DNA of 64,000 bases, taken from positions 2,046,001-2,110,000 of the forward strand of contig NZ_CP042305.1 of the NCBI RefSeq assembly GCF_007859675.1. The letters are read 5' to 3'. Source of the DNA: Humibacter ginsenosidimutans. GTDB taxonomy: Bacteria; Actinomycetota; Actinomycetes; Actinomycetales; Microbacteriaceae. A model generated the notes under the pieces. That model did no database searches, was not told where the DNA came from, and saw nothing but the letters and a program-made list of their open reading frames with translations. Made by a program: the position numbers and the translations under genes. Shown piece by piece: positions 57,001 through 64,000 of this stretch. Each line of letters opens with the position of its first letter. Position 1 is the first letter of the stretch.

Positions 57001-60000
57001 CGGCACGCTCACCGTCGCCGGCGTGGTGTCGTTGTAGGTGCCGCCGGCAGCCGGCACGGTCGAGTTGTGCGAGTCGTCGAGCGATCCCGGTCCGTTGATC
57101 GAGATGGTCGACACGTCGCCGCCGATCGCGCCGCTCCAGTTCTTGTACAGGTTCACCGTGGCCGTGCCGTTGGTGTTCGCGATGGTGCAGGTCACGTCCT
57201 GGTTCGGCATCGTGAACGAACCGCTGAACCCGGTTCCACTCGTGGGCGTGCCGCTTGTGCACGACCAGTTCGCGGAGTACGTGCCGCCGTTGGAACTCTG
57301 AAGGGCCTCGGTGATCGCGACGCTCGAGCCGACCGGAACGTTCAGCTCCTTCACGACATTGGTCGTGTCGGTGAAGCTGGGCGTCGACCCGACTGTCGAG
57401 GTGTTCTTCGTGCTGGCGTCGCCGTTGACGGTGAGGTTGGTCTTGTCACCGGGGACACCGTTGATCCACTGCTTCTGCAGCGTCACAGTGTGCGTGGCGT
57501 TGTTGTTGTCGGCCGCGCACGTGACGTTCGCCGCCGGCATCGAGAAGGTCCAGACGCCCGTGCTCGGGTTCTGGAGCGGACTCACCGTCACCGTGCTGCC
57601 GTTCTGGGAGTACGTGCACTTCAGCGACTGGGTGTATGCGGCGCCCGGAGCAGTCAACGCCTCATTCACGGTCATCGCCGTTCCCGATGCGTACCCGGCG
57701 CTCGTTCCGAGCGACTGCGTGCCGCTTCCGGCGGACACCGGCGAGTTGGGCAGCGCCTTCCCGTTGACGGTGAACGCCGCAGAGTCACCGGAGTTCCAGT
57801 TCTCCCACGTCTTGTTGACTGTGACGGTATAGGTCGGGATCTGCTTGTTCTGGAAGACACAGCTCACCGTTGAGGTCGTGGTGGCGGTGAAGGTCACCGA
57901 CGCCTGTCCTGCCGTGTTCTTCACCGTGGTCGGCGTGCCTCCACCGATCGGCGTCAAGGTACAGACCGCGTTGTTGAAGGCGTAGCCGGCCGGTCCGGAT
58001 GAGGTGTTCTCCGAGACCGTCACTGATGCGCTGCCGCTGCTGGGGAACGTGATGTTCGACGAAGCGTAACCGTTCTTGCCCGACGACTGCGCCGTGGTCA
58101 CCGGCGACTGAACCGTCGCACCGGTCGTGCTCGTCGTGACGTTGTACGTCCAGTTGTTGGTGTCGGCCGAGTTGTCGATGACATTGCCACTCGTGTCGAG
58201 AACCTGCTTCTGGATGTTCACCTGGCCGGTGCATCCCTGCGTGGCCAACGTGGTCAGAAGCGCTCCGAAACCGCTGCTCGTCGATGCGTAGTAGTTGGCA
58301 CTCGACGTCGGGTTCGAAGGATCACCGGCGCTGAGACCGGTGACATCGGCGAGGTTCGCTGACCCGCCTGCCGTGGTGCTCAGCCCGATGCCGATGCCGA
58401 TGAGGGCCGACCCCTTCGCCTTGATGGCGTTGGCCGATGCCACTGCCTGCTCCACGTACTGGAAGTACGAGCTCTGCCCATTTCCGCTGTCGTTCGGCGA
58501 GTACGTCGTCGGGGCACCATCGGTCAGGAACAGGACCAGGTCATAGGTCGTCGATGACTTCGCGACGTTGTACAGCCCGTCGTCCCAGTTCGTCGATCCG
58601 TTGGGGCTCAGCCCGCCGATGAAGCTGTTCAGCGAGGCGACATCCGCCGCGTTGCCGAGCGACTTGTTCAGCAGAGGCGTGTTGGCCGTGTCTGCGAAGG
58701 GATAGACCGACATCGTCGACGGCGTGTTCTGCAGACCCGAGACGACCTGCTTCGCGGCGGCGATCAGGTTCGCCTCCTTGCTGTTGTCCGCCATCGAACC
58801 GGACTGATCGAGAACCAGTGCGATGTTCAGGCCGCACTTCTGGGGAATGCTGTTGTCGTCGAGACCGACCGCCATCGTGCCGCTGAAGTCGTTGCCGCTG
58901 TGCAGTGCGTCGGCGTATGTTCCGTTGGCGCTCCACGTGCCGCTGGTCGGGCCGGGCACGTTCTGCGTGCCACCCGAGTTCAGCGTCGTGGTCTGGAACT
59001 GGTACGTGGTCGAGTTCACGGTGCTCGAGGTGCCGTACGACATGGTCGTGAGCGGGAACCAGCCCGAGGGCGTGCTGACCTCGGAGACGTTCCACTTGTA
59101 ACCGGCGGGAACGGAGATCGTGCAGGTGCCTGCTGTGGTCGTGCAGGTGAAGGTGCCGGGGTTGCCCGTCGTTGCGACGGCCTGGAACTTCGTGCCGTCA
59201 GGCGCGTTGCCTGCGTTCGTGCCCGCGGTGCGGGTGCCGCTCGCGTGAATGACGATCGAGGCAGGCGCCTTGTAGGTCTGCGTGAAGGTACACGCGGCTG
59301 AACGTCCGGTGCTTGACCCGAACGTCACGGTGAACGGCGCCGTCGTCGTGAAGCTCGTTCCGCCTCCACCGCTGGTCCTGCAGGTGAACGTGGTCGCGTA
59401 GTTCAGCTGGATTGCTGCCGTCGCCGTCGCCGTCAGTGTGTACGTGTTGCTCTGCGGAACGTTGTGGGAGTCGCCCGAGTTGAAATCGTAAGTGTTGTTT
59501 CCCTGAGTGGCCACCAGGGTCCAGTCACCGACGCCCGCCGTGCCGCCGCCGGTGTTGACGACCGTATTGGTGACCGTCAGCGCCGCGCAGTTGGTCGTAC
59601 AGTCCGCGGTCGCGGCGAGCGGAGTGATGGCGTTCTGTGTGCTCTGGAGCGACTGGGTCTTCAGACTCGAGGTCTGCGATGGCGACGGGCTCGGAGACGG
59701 CGAGCTGCTCGGCGTCGATGACGACGTGTCCGTCGGCGTGCTCGACGACGTGTCGCTCGGCGTCGACGACGAGGTGTCCGTCGGCGTGCTCGATGGCGTG
59801 TCCGTCGGGGTCGAGCTCGACGTGTCCGTCGGCGTGGGGTTCACGTCGGCCGCATACGCCGGCAGGCTCAGGCCGCCGACGGCGACGCCGATCGCAAGCA
59901 CGGGCGCGGTGACGAAGGCGAGGAACGCCTGACGTCGATTCCAATACCCGGGTTCCCGAGTGCGGCGGTGCCGAGACCGCCCCTTCTCCTCGTTGGTCTT

Positions 60001-60039
60001 GCGAAGGAACGGATTCCGCCGGTCACGCATCAGAGCCAC
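51097..60039 (-). CDS. Giant wall-anchored von Willebrand A adhesin, 2980 residues
   Basis: Signal peptide (cleavage near LPAYA-AD, residue 63), a Thr/Ser/Pro/Asp repeat region (66-135), an Ig-like part (150-390), a VWA domain (402-600) with DQSGS (411-415) and LTDGAP (505-510), thirteen repeats of about 110 residues (737-2180), four DUF11-like units starting near 2184, 2322, 2477 and 2797, and a C-terminal LADTG (2941-2945) with membrane helix and RRRR tail. LADTG fits the LAXTG motif of class E sortases. Intact over 8.9 kb. Probably a long stalk presenting the VWA head for adhesion. Confidence 0.88.
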   Translation of the reverse strand: MALMRDRRNPFLRKTNEEKGRSRHRRTREPGYWNRRQAFLAFVTAPVLAIGVAVGGLSLPAYAADVNPTPTDTSSSTPTDTPSSTPTDTSSSTPSDTSSSTPTDTSSSTPSSSPSPSPSPSQTSSLKTQSLQSTQNAITPLAATADCTTNCAALTVTNTVVNTGGGTAGVGDWTLVATQGNNTYDFNSGDSHNVPQSNTYTLTATATAAIQLNYATTFTCRTSGGGGTSFTTTAPFTVTFGSSTGRSAACTFTQTYKAPASIVIHASGTRTAGTNAGNAPDGTKFQAVATTGNPGTFTCTTTAGTCTISVPAGYKWNVSEVSTPSGWFPLTTMSYGTSSTVNSTTYQFQTTTLNSGGTQNVPGPTSGTWSANGTYADALHSGNDFSGTMAVGLDDNSIPQKCGLNIALVLDQSGSMADNSKEANLIAAAKQVVSGLQNTPSTMSVYPFADTANTPLLNKSLGNAADVASLNSFIGGLSPNGSTNWDDGLYNVAKSSTTYDLVLFLTDGAPTTYSPNDSGNGQSSYFQYVEQAVASANAIKAKGSALIGIGIGLSTTAGGSANLADVTGLSAGDPSNPTSSANYYASTSSGFGALLTTLATQGCTGQVNIQKQVLDTSGNVIDNSADTNNWTYNVTTSTTGATVQSPVTTAQSSGKNGYASSNITFPSSGSASVTVSENTSSGPAGYAFNNAVCTLTPIGGGTPTTVKNTAGQASVTFTATTTSTVSCVFQNKQIPTYTVTVNKTWENWNSGDSAAFTVNGKALPNSPVSAGSGTQSLGTSAGYASGTAMTVNEALTAPGAAYTQSLKCTYSQNGSTVTVSPLQNPSTGVWTFSMPAANVTCAADNNNATHTVTLQKQWINGVPGDKTNLTVNGDASTKNTSTVGSTPSFTDTTNVVKELNVPVGSSVAITEALQSSNGGTYSANWSCTSGTPTSGTGFSGSFTMPNQDVTCTIANTNGTATVNLYKNWSGAIGGDVSTISINGPGSLDDSHNSTVPAAGGTYNDTTPATVSVPIGSDVTVSETMANNDGAYTTTLVCAGAPVTTTDSNGTKSYTFQVKANTNCTFTNSNGSAPITLSKLWDTSIANDTAGLTISGSGVTGATGAIAVADGTLGQVSSQKATANATLGSTVTIAEVVPAAGHTNVGTYQTVGYTCEDQSGKSITVSVVNGSYQITVPKTATSVSCQVENKLSTASVTLKKTWINGIGGDSATVYLDGTPYSGLSTVGGTVGSVVATQTDVLANKVQVALGTTIGAHETLGTNRGGYNEAVSCVDSNNDPVTVVVAGGVTCTVTNTAKQSTVTLQKKWQGGVKIGSTGDSETLQIAPQAGFGTAASTTATVGTNGQVDSTPSASVSTKVIGGGTVALSETPGLTNYAQYNGTLTCSNNVTVKDGAFTAPTDGSDVTCTYVNTPKASTVTLTKNWQGGVNGDTAALQIIVNGATPGTNTSTYNGTNGIDAGHAAVAQIPQGTVVTLAEVLGGKGTNGSPLGSYAATIDCGSGSVALGSGGYNATVPQGGLSCTITNTQNTHTVTLKKDWTGSIAGDSTNLSINNGTAVKATTTGGDFTSTQQATASVGVGSTVNLAESTAGPSGSYTSSLTCDNATPTGGSFTMPDKDVTCTFHNANKTVNVVLQKAWENSHAGDTTVLHLTETAPGSASDDSSTVTAPETSETATIDNVPVGASLKGSETLGADNAASYTQTLTCDNGVTVAADGSFNIPKTVTAGSTVTCTLENSATKATVWLYKSWVNGVANDTANLLITGGEYFTPWMSTAVGGNQVDSGNSGASAGTYTGSTVHLKEGVTHGAVGYTSTLECKNGDNVVSLGSTDDQGTSLTIPKDATTVICRYTNTAQSGTITLHKTVNNTHGGSALKTAWTLTAAGPSNTSVTGKDGDASVTDVVSPVGTYTLSENPGNSAAYTLSNLVCTNNGKAMSGVGVDNPSFTLAVGDNVDCTFTNQDQPAHLTLKKDVDETQAGGNVTAKDFTLTATPIKITGQGTVSGNGDPTTAGGVNNVAIFAGQYTLSESGPAGFVAGTWTCTGGSVGATDPTTHTATLTVANGQSASCEITNTAIQPKLTLVKDVASSGDFTGAGQPSDWTLTADGPTKVTGAGGSDSIVNQGVKVGTYDLSELADGTYRTQGYTLTDLTCVDNNTKQTIDGIDVDNPSVDLTEGDNVTCTFTNTPTPAKWTIAKTSDKGLSVMPGDTIGYTVTITHDPTTSWPALPLFASAENIDPLTGLGDATYNGDVAVTNGGSVSLNSAGADQGVFFNLNSYTGVDFSQSFVVTYSYTVNKDAWGVSLYNALTPPPNFTCVGDNNCSTTSDTPDLVLWKTSEVTAGNDPNNNDQVLPGGQITYTLHAYNYTDADLPAGQTETDDLSGVLDHATLDTPLPDGLAFDGDHTLTWTLPAIDADGTAEVSFTVTVDSTDPGPDGADLVNTMEPGTVGYCLGEVEAEVYSPGDVQNDFPEDGSSCTTTTHEPHLDLGITKSALQDGEHFTGPVDDDAGATSEYEYSLEVANNSDEAVGASTVTDALPSEISLDTTQGTNGFSDIPAGWTPSYDATTNTVTIAIASMGLGETDTITLFVKVNPVTETAPIVQPGEDGPAPVTPPADISNTACVSMPNDIDPTNDCGTATVTQKAVDANVWVQCKADIPYLHYDIQTTDNVSSDPVTLLWTANQPGQGGVPSTDLPPDPASLTKTLHSGDSGSILWPGGAVNPQGIGIGFPGWRPIQESDYVNGVLVLPDPSVPAFAGLVYDPTHVATDAWRYQSTVTVSVNPTATYIVNYPEATAACAVARETQVGFTKTASVTNTTPGGSFTYSMAAHNLNLGAASPVTIKDPIPSDIKVTKIETSTTAFPRWQDCAVTGTDANGYGGTLNCTLFGDISLSAPSTPAVNLSVSVRPTTTATSITNTATLCFKNMDNASETGCEDASATVYLNGGSPLADTGSNIWSLLGWAGGLLVVGTALMGWLWRRRRDEGELE
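53494..57831 (-). repeat. Thirteen tandem ~110-residue domain repeats in the giant adhesin
   Basis: Repeats begin near residues 737, 850, 959, 1072, 1193, 1299, 1414, 1528, 1627, 1738, 1852, 1960 and 2072. The first ten open with a T-V-L-K-W pattern followed by G-GD; the last three open L-K-V. Each has a Lys in the first strand, a Glu in a central L-E motif, a Cys before the last third, a Cys near the end and a terminal N-T. DNA copies are diverged, so recent expansion is not evident. Confidence 0.8.
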
Positions 60040-60210
60040 CTTGATTGATCGGGACTCGCCTCGACCCCACCGTCGGGACGCCGTCGGTATATAACACGAC
60101 GATTCCTCACACTATGCAGGTCCCTAGTACAAAAGTGAGTTGTAATCAAATCTTGATCATCTGAGCGGTCCCCAGTGCGGGGGGCAGAAGACGAGCCGCT
60201 CCGCGCGCAC
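60040..60210 (-). promoter_or_regulatory. AT-rich upstream region of the giant adhesin
   Basis: About 170 nt, clearly AT-richer than its surroundings. TATATA at 60093-60088 on the minus strand is a good -10 candidate, giving a leader of about 45 nt; the -35 position reads CATAGT or similar and is weak. Further upstream is TTTTGTACTAGG. The AT content suggests silencing or activator control. Confidence 0.4.
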
Positions 60211-60245
60211 TAAAAAGGGGTCGGGCCCGAAGGCCCGACCCCTTT
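60211..60245 (-). terminator. Intrinsic terminator of tuf
   Basis: On the minus strand AAAGGGGTCGGGCC, loop TTCG and GGCCCGACCCCTTT form a perfect 14-bp stem (60245-60214) continued by a T run to 60211, about 20 nt past the tuf stop. The cUUCGg tetraloop is very stable. It separates the str operon from the surface island. Confidence 0.95.
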
Positions 60246-60264
60246 CGAGATCGAAGTAGGGAGA

Positions 60265-61458
60265 CTACTTGATGATCTTGGTGACCGTACCGGCACCCAC
60301 GGTGCGTCCACCCTCGCGGATGGCGAAGCCGAGGCCCTCCTCCATGGCGATGGGCTGGATCAGCTCGACCGTCATGTCGGTGGTGTCGCCGGGCATGACC
60401 ATCTCGGTGCCCTCGGGCAGCGTGATGACGCCGGTGACGTCGGTGGTGCGGAAGTAGAACTGCGGGCGGTAGTTCGAGAAGAACGGGTTGTGACGTCCAC
60501 CCTCGTCCTTGGACAGGATGTACGCGGTGCCCTCGAAGTTCGTGTGCGGCGTGACCGAACCCGGCTGCACGACGACCTGGCCGCGCTCGACATCCTCGCG
60601 CTTGGTGCCACGAAGAAGCAGACCACAGTTCTCACCGGCCCACGCCTCGTCGAGCTGCTTGTGGAACATCTCGATACCCGTGACCGTGGTCTTCTGCGTC
60701 GGGCGGATGCCGACGATCTCGACCTCGGAGTTGATCTTCAGCGTGCCGCGCTCGGCGCGACCCGTGACGACCGTGCCACGACCGGTGATGGTGAAGACGT
60801 CCTCGATGGGCATGAGGAACGGCTTGTCCTTGTCACGCACCGGGTCGGGGATGGAGTCGTCGACGGCGTCCATGAGGTCGAGGATGGACTGCGTCCACTT
60901 CTCGTCGCCCTCGAGAGCCTTCAGGCCCGAGACGCGGATGACCGGGGCGTTGTCGCCGTCGAAGTCCTGGCTCGACAGGAGGTCGCGAACCTCGAGCTCG
61001 ACGAGCTCCAGGATCTCCTCGTCGTCGACCATGTCGGCCTTGTTCAGCGCGACGAGCAGGTAGGGGACGCCGACCTGCTTGGCGAGCAGAACGTGCTCAC
61101 GAGTCTGAGCCATCGGGCCGTCGGTCGCCGCGACCACGAGGATCGCGCCGTCCATCTGAGCGGCACCGGTGATCATGTTCTTGATGTAGTCAGCGTGGCC
61201 CGGGGCGTCGACGTGTGCGTAGTGACGTTTCGGGGTCTCGTACTCGACGTGCGAGATGTTGATGGTGATGCCGCGCTGGCGCTCCTCGGGAGCCGAGTCG
61301 ATCGACGAGAAGTCGCGCACGACGTTGACATCCGACGGGTACTTGTCCGCGAGCACCTTGGAGATAGCTGCGGTGAGCGTCGTCTTGCCGTGGTCGACGT
61401 GACCGATCGTTCCGATGTTCACGTGCGGCTTGGTCCGCTCGAACTTGGCCTTAGCCAC
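60265..61458 (-). CDS. tuf: Elongation factor Tu
   Basis: 397 residues from GTG 61458, with GGAGGA upstream. G motifs are GHVDHGKT (19-26), DAPGH, and NKADM; the C-terminal part has the usual GRGTVVTGR and MVMPGD. EF-Tu delivers aminoacyl-tRNA to the ribosome. It lies 176 nt after fusA, with a hairpin and palindrome in between, and ends at a strong terminator, so rpsJ is not co-transcribed. Confidence 0.98.
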   Translation of the reverse strand: MAKAKFERTKPHVNIGTIGHVDHGKTTLTAAISKVLADKYPSDVNVVRDFSSIDSAPEERQRGITINISHVEYETPKRHYAHVDAPGHADYIKNMITGAAQMDGAILVVAATDGPMAQTREHVLLAKQVGVPYLLVALNKADMVDDEEILELVELEVRDLLSSQDFDGDNAPVIRVSGLKALEGDEKWTQSILDLMDAVDDSIPDPVRDKDKPFLMPIEDVFTITGRGTVVTGRAERGTLKINSEVEIVGIRPTQKTTVTGIEMFHKQLDEAWAGENCGLLLRGTKREDVERGQVVVQPGSVTPHTNFEGTAYILSKDEGGRHNPFFSNYRPQFYFRTTDVTGVITLPEGTEMVMPGDTTDMTVELIQPIAMEEGLGFAIREGGRTVGAGTVTKIIK

Positions 61459-61553
61459 TGTGGGTCCTCCTCAGGACTCTCGTGTAGAAGCTGCGGGCGG
61501 CTTCGACCGACCGGACATTCTACGGGGATCTTTTCTATGTTACGTGATCTTTC

Positions 61554-61584
61554 GGGTGAGCCGAACCGTGGGTCCGGCTCACCC
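61554..61584. other. 10-bp hairpin in the fusA-tuf gap
   Basis: GGGTGAGCCG (61554-61563) and CGGCTCACCC (61575-61584) form a perfect stem with an 11-nt loop, 96 nt upstream of the tuf start. Without a T tract on the minus strand it may only attenuate or protect the fusA mRNA. A TAGAAT downstream of it, near 61523-61518, is a possible tuf -10. Confidence 0.5.
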
Positions 61585-61590
61585 GGGTCT

Positions 61591-61623
61591 GGTTTCGAGA
61601 CGCCGCTTCGCGGCTCCTCAACC
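61591..61623. repeat. REP-like interrupted palindrome GGTT...AACC
   Basis: GGTTTCGAGACGCCGC-TTC-GCGGCTCCTCAACC (written in two arms) resembles an intergenic palindrome often met in Microbacteriaceae genomes near gene ends. It lies 12 nt beyond the fusA stop. Inner stem GCCGC/GCGGC 61602-61614. Recognition as a family repeat is from memory. Confidence 0.5.
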
Positions 61624-61634
61624 AGCAGAGGGCG

Positions 61635-63749
61635 TTACTCGCCCTTGGCCTTCTGGATGATCTCGTCGGCGACAGCCTTCGGGACCTCCGCGTAGCTCTC
61701 GAACGACATGGAGTAGACGGCGCGACCGGAGGTCTTCGAACGAAGGTCACCGATGTAGCCGAACATCTCCGACAGCGGAACGTGAGCGCGCACGACCTTG
61801 ACGCCCTGGGCATCCTCCATGGCCTGGATCTGGCCGCGGCGGGAGTTCAGGTCGCCGATGACGTCGCCCATGTACTCCTCGGGCGTGCGCACCTCGACGG
61901 CCATCAGCGGCTCGAGGATGACCGGGTTGGCCTTGCGAGCGGCCTCCTTGTACGCCATCGAACCGGCGATCTTGAACGCCATCTCGGAGGAGTCCACCTC
62001 GTGGTAGGCGCCGTCGAGCAGGATGGCCTTGACACCCACGGTCGGGTAGCCGGCGAGAACGCCGACCTGCATGGCATCCTGGATGCCCGCGTCGACCGAG
62101 GGGATGTACTCGCGAGGAACGCGGCCACCCGTGACCTTGTTCTCGAACTCGTATGTCGTCTCCGCCGTGACCTCGAGAGGCTCGAGCGAGATCTGCACCT
62201 TCGCGAACTGGCCGGATCCACCGGTCTGCTTCTTGTGGGTGTAGTCCAGCTTCTCGACCACCTTGCGGATGGTCTCACGGTAGGCCACCTGCGGCTTGCC
62301 GACGTTGGCCTCGACCTTGAACTCGCGCTTCATGCGGTCGACGAGGATGTCGAGGTGAAGCTCGCCCATGCCGCCGATGACGGTCTGGCCGGTCTCCTGG
62401 TCGAGCTCGACGCGGAACGTCGGGTCTTCTTCGGCCAGCTTCTGAATGGCCGTGCCCAGCTTCTCCTGGTCGGCCTTCGTCTTCGGCTCGATGGCGACCT
62501 TCAGCACCGGCTCCGGGAACGTCATGGACTCGAGCACGATCTGGTCGTGCGGGTCGCACAGCGTGTCACCGGTGGTGGTGTCCTTCAGGCCGATGACCGC
62601 GTAGATGTGGCCGGCGGTGACGGAGTCGACCGGGATCTCCTTGTTGGCGTGCATCTGGAAGATCTTTCCGATGCGCTCCTTCTTCTGCTTGGTCGAGTTG
62701 ATGACCTGCGCGCCGGAGTCGAGATGACCCGAGTAGACGCGGATGTAGGTCAGGCGACCGAAGAAGGGGTGCACAGCGATCTTCGAGACCAGCGCGGAGA
62801 ACGGCTCGGTGGCATCCGCGTGACGCTCCAGCACCTTCTCGGGGTCGCGAACGTCGTGACCCTGAACGGCGGGAACGTCGAGCGGGCTCGGCAGGAAGTC
62901 GACGACCGCGTCGAGCATGGGCTGCACGCCACGGTTCTTGAACGCCGAGCCGCACAGCACCGGGTAGATCTCGTTGTTGACCGTGAGCTTGCGGATCGCC
63001 GCCTTGATCTCGGGAACCGTGATCTCCTCGCCGCCGAAGAACTTCTCCAGCAGCGCGTCGTCGGTCTCGGCGACGGTCTCGAGCAGAGCGGCGCGGTACT
63101 CCTCGGCCTTCTCCTTGAGGTCGGCCGGGATCTCCTCGATCTCGTAGTGGGCGCCCATGGTGACATCACCCTTGGCGTCGCCCGGCCACACCAGCGCGCG
63201 CATCTCGATCAGGTCGACGACACCGACGAAGTCGTTCTCGCTGCCGATCGGAAGCTGCAGCACCAGCGGCTTGGCGCCGAGGCGGTTGATGATGGTGTCG
63301 ACCGTGAAGTAGAAGTCGGCGCCGAGCTTGTCCATCTTGTTGACGAAGCAGATGCGCGGAACGTTGTACTTGTCGGCCTGACGCCACACGGTCTCGGACT
63401 GGGGCTCGACGCCCTCCTTGCCGTCGAAGACGGCGACGGCGCCGTCGAGGATGCGCAGCGAGCGCTCGACCTCGACGGTGAAGTCCACGTGACCGGGCGT
63501 GTCGATGATGTTGATCTGGTTCTTGTTCCAGAAACAGGTGACCGCGGCGGACGTGATGGTGATGCCGCGCTCCTTCTCCTGCTCCATCCAGTCGGTCGTC
63601 GAAGCACCGTCGTGCGTCTCACCGATCTTGTGGTTGACGCCCGTGTAGAACAGGATGCGCTCGGTCGTGGTGGTCTTACCGGCATCGATGTGCGCCATGA
63701 TGCCGATGTTGCGGACCTTGTTCAGGTCTGTGAGCACGTCTTGTGCCAC
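61635..63749 (-). CDS. fusA: Elongation factor G
   Basis: 704 residues from GTG 63749. GTPase motifs AHIDAGKTT (19-27), DTPGHVDF and NKMDK, domain IV with GSGQFAKV and domain V typical of EF-G. Drives translocation. A GGAGGAATCC ribosome-binding stretch precedes the start. Separated from rpsG by 191 nt with a hairpin, in str-operon order. Confidence 0.98.
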   Translation of the reverse strand: MAQDVLTDLNKVRNIGIMAHIDAGKTTTTERILFYTGVNHKIGETHDGASTTDWMEQEKERGITITSAAVTCFWNKNQINIIDTPGHVDFTVEVERSLRILDGAVAVFDGKEGVEPQSETVWRQADKYNVPRICFVNKMDKLGADFYFTVDTIINRLGAKPLVLQLPIGSENDFVGVVDLIEMRALVWPGDAKGDVTMGAHYEIEEIPADLKEKAEEYRAALLETVAETDDALLEKFFGGEEITVPEIKAAIRKLTVNNEIYPVLCGSAFKNRGVQPMLDAVVDFLPSPLDVPAVQGHDVRDPEKVLERHADATEPFSALVSKIAVHPFFGRLTYIRVYSGHLDSGAQVINSTKQKKERIGKIFQMHANKEIPVDSVTAGHIYAVIGLKDTTTGDTLCDPHDQIVLESMTFPEPVLKVAIEPKTKADQEKLGTAIQKLAEEDPTFRVELDQETGQTVIGGMGELHLDILVDRMKREFKVEANVGKPQVAYRETIRKVVEKLDYTHKKQTGGSGQFAKVQISLEPLEVTAETTYEFENKVTGGRVPREYIPSVDAGIQDAMQVGVLAGYPTVGVKAILLDGAYHEVDSSEMAFKIAGSMAYKEAARKANPVILEPLMAVEVRTPEEYMGDVIGDLNSRRGQIQAMEDAQGVKVVRAHVPLSEMFGYIGDLRSKTSGRAVYSMSFESYAEVPKAVADEIIQKAKGE

Positions 63750-63894
63750 GGGGATTCCTCCGGAGAAAGATTGGTGTGATTGCCGTACCGGCTCAGCCGG
63801 CGCACGGGGCGGGGTATGGTGTCCAGCCGCCTCGCGCGTCCAACGAATACAACCCGAAACGGGCTGCGAATGTTCCGTACGACCGGGCGGCAGC

Positions 63895-63925
63895 CGCAGT
63901 GCCGGCCCTGCGGCCGGACACTGCG
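63895..63925. other. Hairpin between rpsG and fusA
   Basis: CGCAGTGCCGGCC, loop CTGC and GGCCGGACACTGCG pair over 13 bp with one bulged A, 16 nt after the rpsG stop. No T run; probably an attenuator or RNA-processing site. Between it and fusA, TTGGAC and CATACC on the minus strand about 19 nt apart form a weak promoter candidate. Confidence 0.45.
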
Positions 63926-63940
63926 ACTACCAACGAGCTG

Positions 63941-64000
63941 CTACCAGCGGTAGTGAGCGAACGCGCGGTTCGACTCGGCCATCTTGTGCGTGTCCTCGCG
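63941..64000 (-). CDS. rpsG: 30S ribosomal protein S7, C-terminal end
   Basis: The last 19 codons and stop: reverse complement reads REDTHKMAESNRAFAHYRW, the conserved S7 C-terminus. The remainder lies beyond the right edge. S7 organises the 3' domain of 16S rRNA and borders the E site. Normal str-operon position upstream of fusA. Confidence 0.93.
   Translation of the reverse strand, partial: REDTHKMAESNRAFAHYRW

Noticed and set aside
53494..57831. Regularly spaced repeats that might suggest a CRISPR array
   Set aside because: Spacing is about 330 nt, the units are diverged and lie in frame in one gene; they are protein domain repeats.

Overview
The window is high-GC actinobacterial chromosome. 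Ribosomal protein and elongation factor sequences, frequent GTG starts, Tat and LPXTG-type surface proteins and many 1-10 nt gene overlaps point to Actinomycetota, most likely Microbacteriaceae; the genus cannot be fixed from sequence alone.

Layout. Both ends are housekeeping genes on the minus strand. Positions 1-7854 hold the S10-spc ribosomal operon in reverse (rpsJ, rplC, rplD, rplW, rplB, rpsS, rplV, rpsC, rplP, rpmC, rpsQ, rplN, rplX, rplE, rpsH, rplF, start of rplR). Positions 60265-64000 hold tuf, fusA and the 3' end of rpsG. Between tuf and rpsJ, normally close neighbours, lies about 52 kb of accessory cell-surface genes.

The island, left to right: galE; a polyisoprenyl-phosphate sugar-1-P transferase with a PAP2 phosphatase; a Tat-exported choice-of-anchor G protein; a module with an HprK-like kinase fused to a PqqD-like domain, a free PqqD-like protein, an NTP_transf_5 nucleotidyltransferase, a GT4 glycosyltransferase and a Wzy/ligase-like protein; a long minus-strand glycan operon (33374 down to 16632) with tyrosine autokinase (Wzc), low-MW tyrosine phosphatase, five or six glycosyltransferases, CMP-nonulosonate synthetase (NeuA), a four-part NeuB fusion and a PglK-like ABC flippase; two more Tat-exported proteins around a MauE-thioredoxin fusion; a second sugar-1-P transferase and a signal peptidase I; a Gtr-like trio (GtrA, soluble GT2, membrane GT) plus a GT4; a DUF4012 protein; and two wall-anchored von Willebrand A adhesins of 1300 and 2980 residues.

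How it fits together. The genes can prime, elongate, flip and polymerise a surface glycan that probably carries a nonulosonic (sialic-type) acid, with a BY-kinase/phosphatase pair as likely regulator. The same locus encodes exported proteins and cell-wall adhesins made of repeated two-cysteine domains. No sortase, recombinase, insertion sequence, tRNA or CRISPR array is visible.

Caveats. Three reading frames in the glycan operon (near 33022, 28120 and 24300) look broken by single-base indels. These may be assembly errors or real decay; they change how wzc, the neuA neighbour and a GT2/GT4 pair should be read. The least explained part is the HprK/PqqD/nucleotidyltransferase module, which has the parts of a peptide- or carrier-modifying system but no recognisable substrate peptide.
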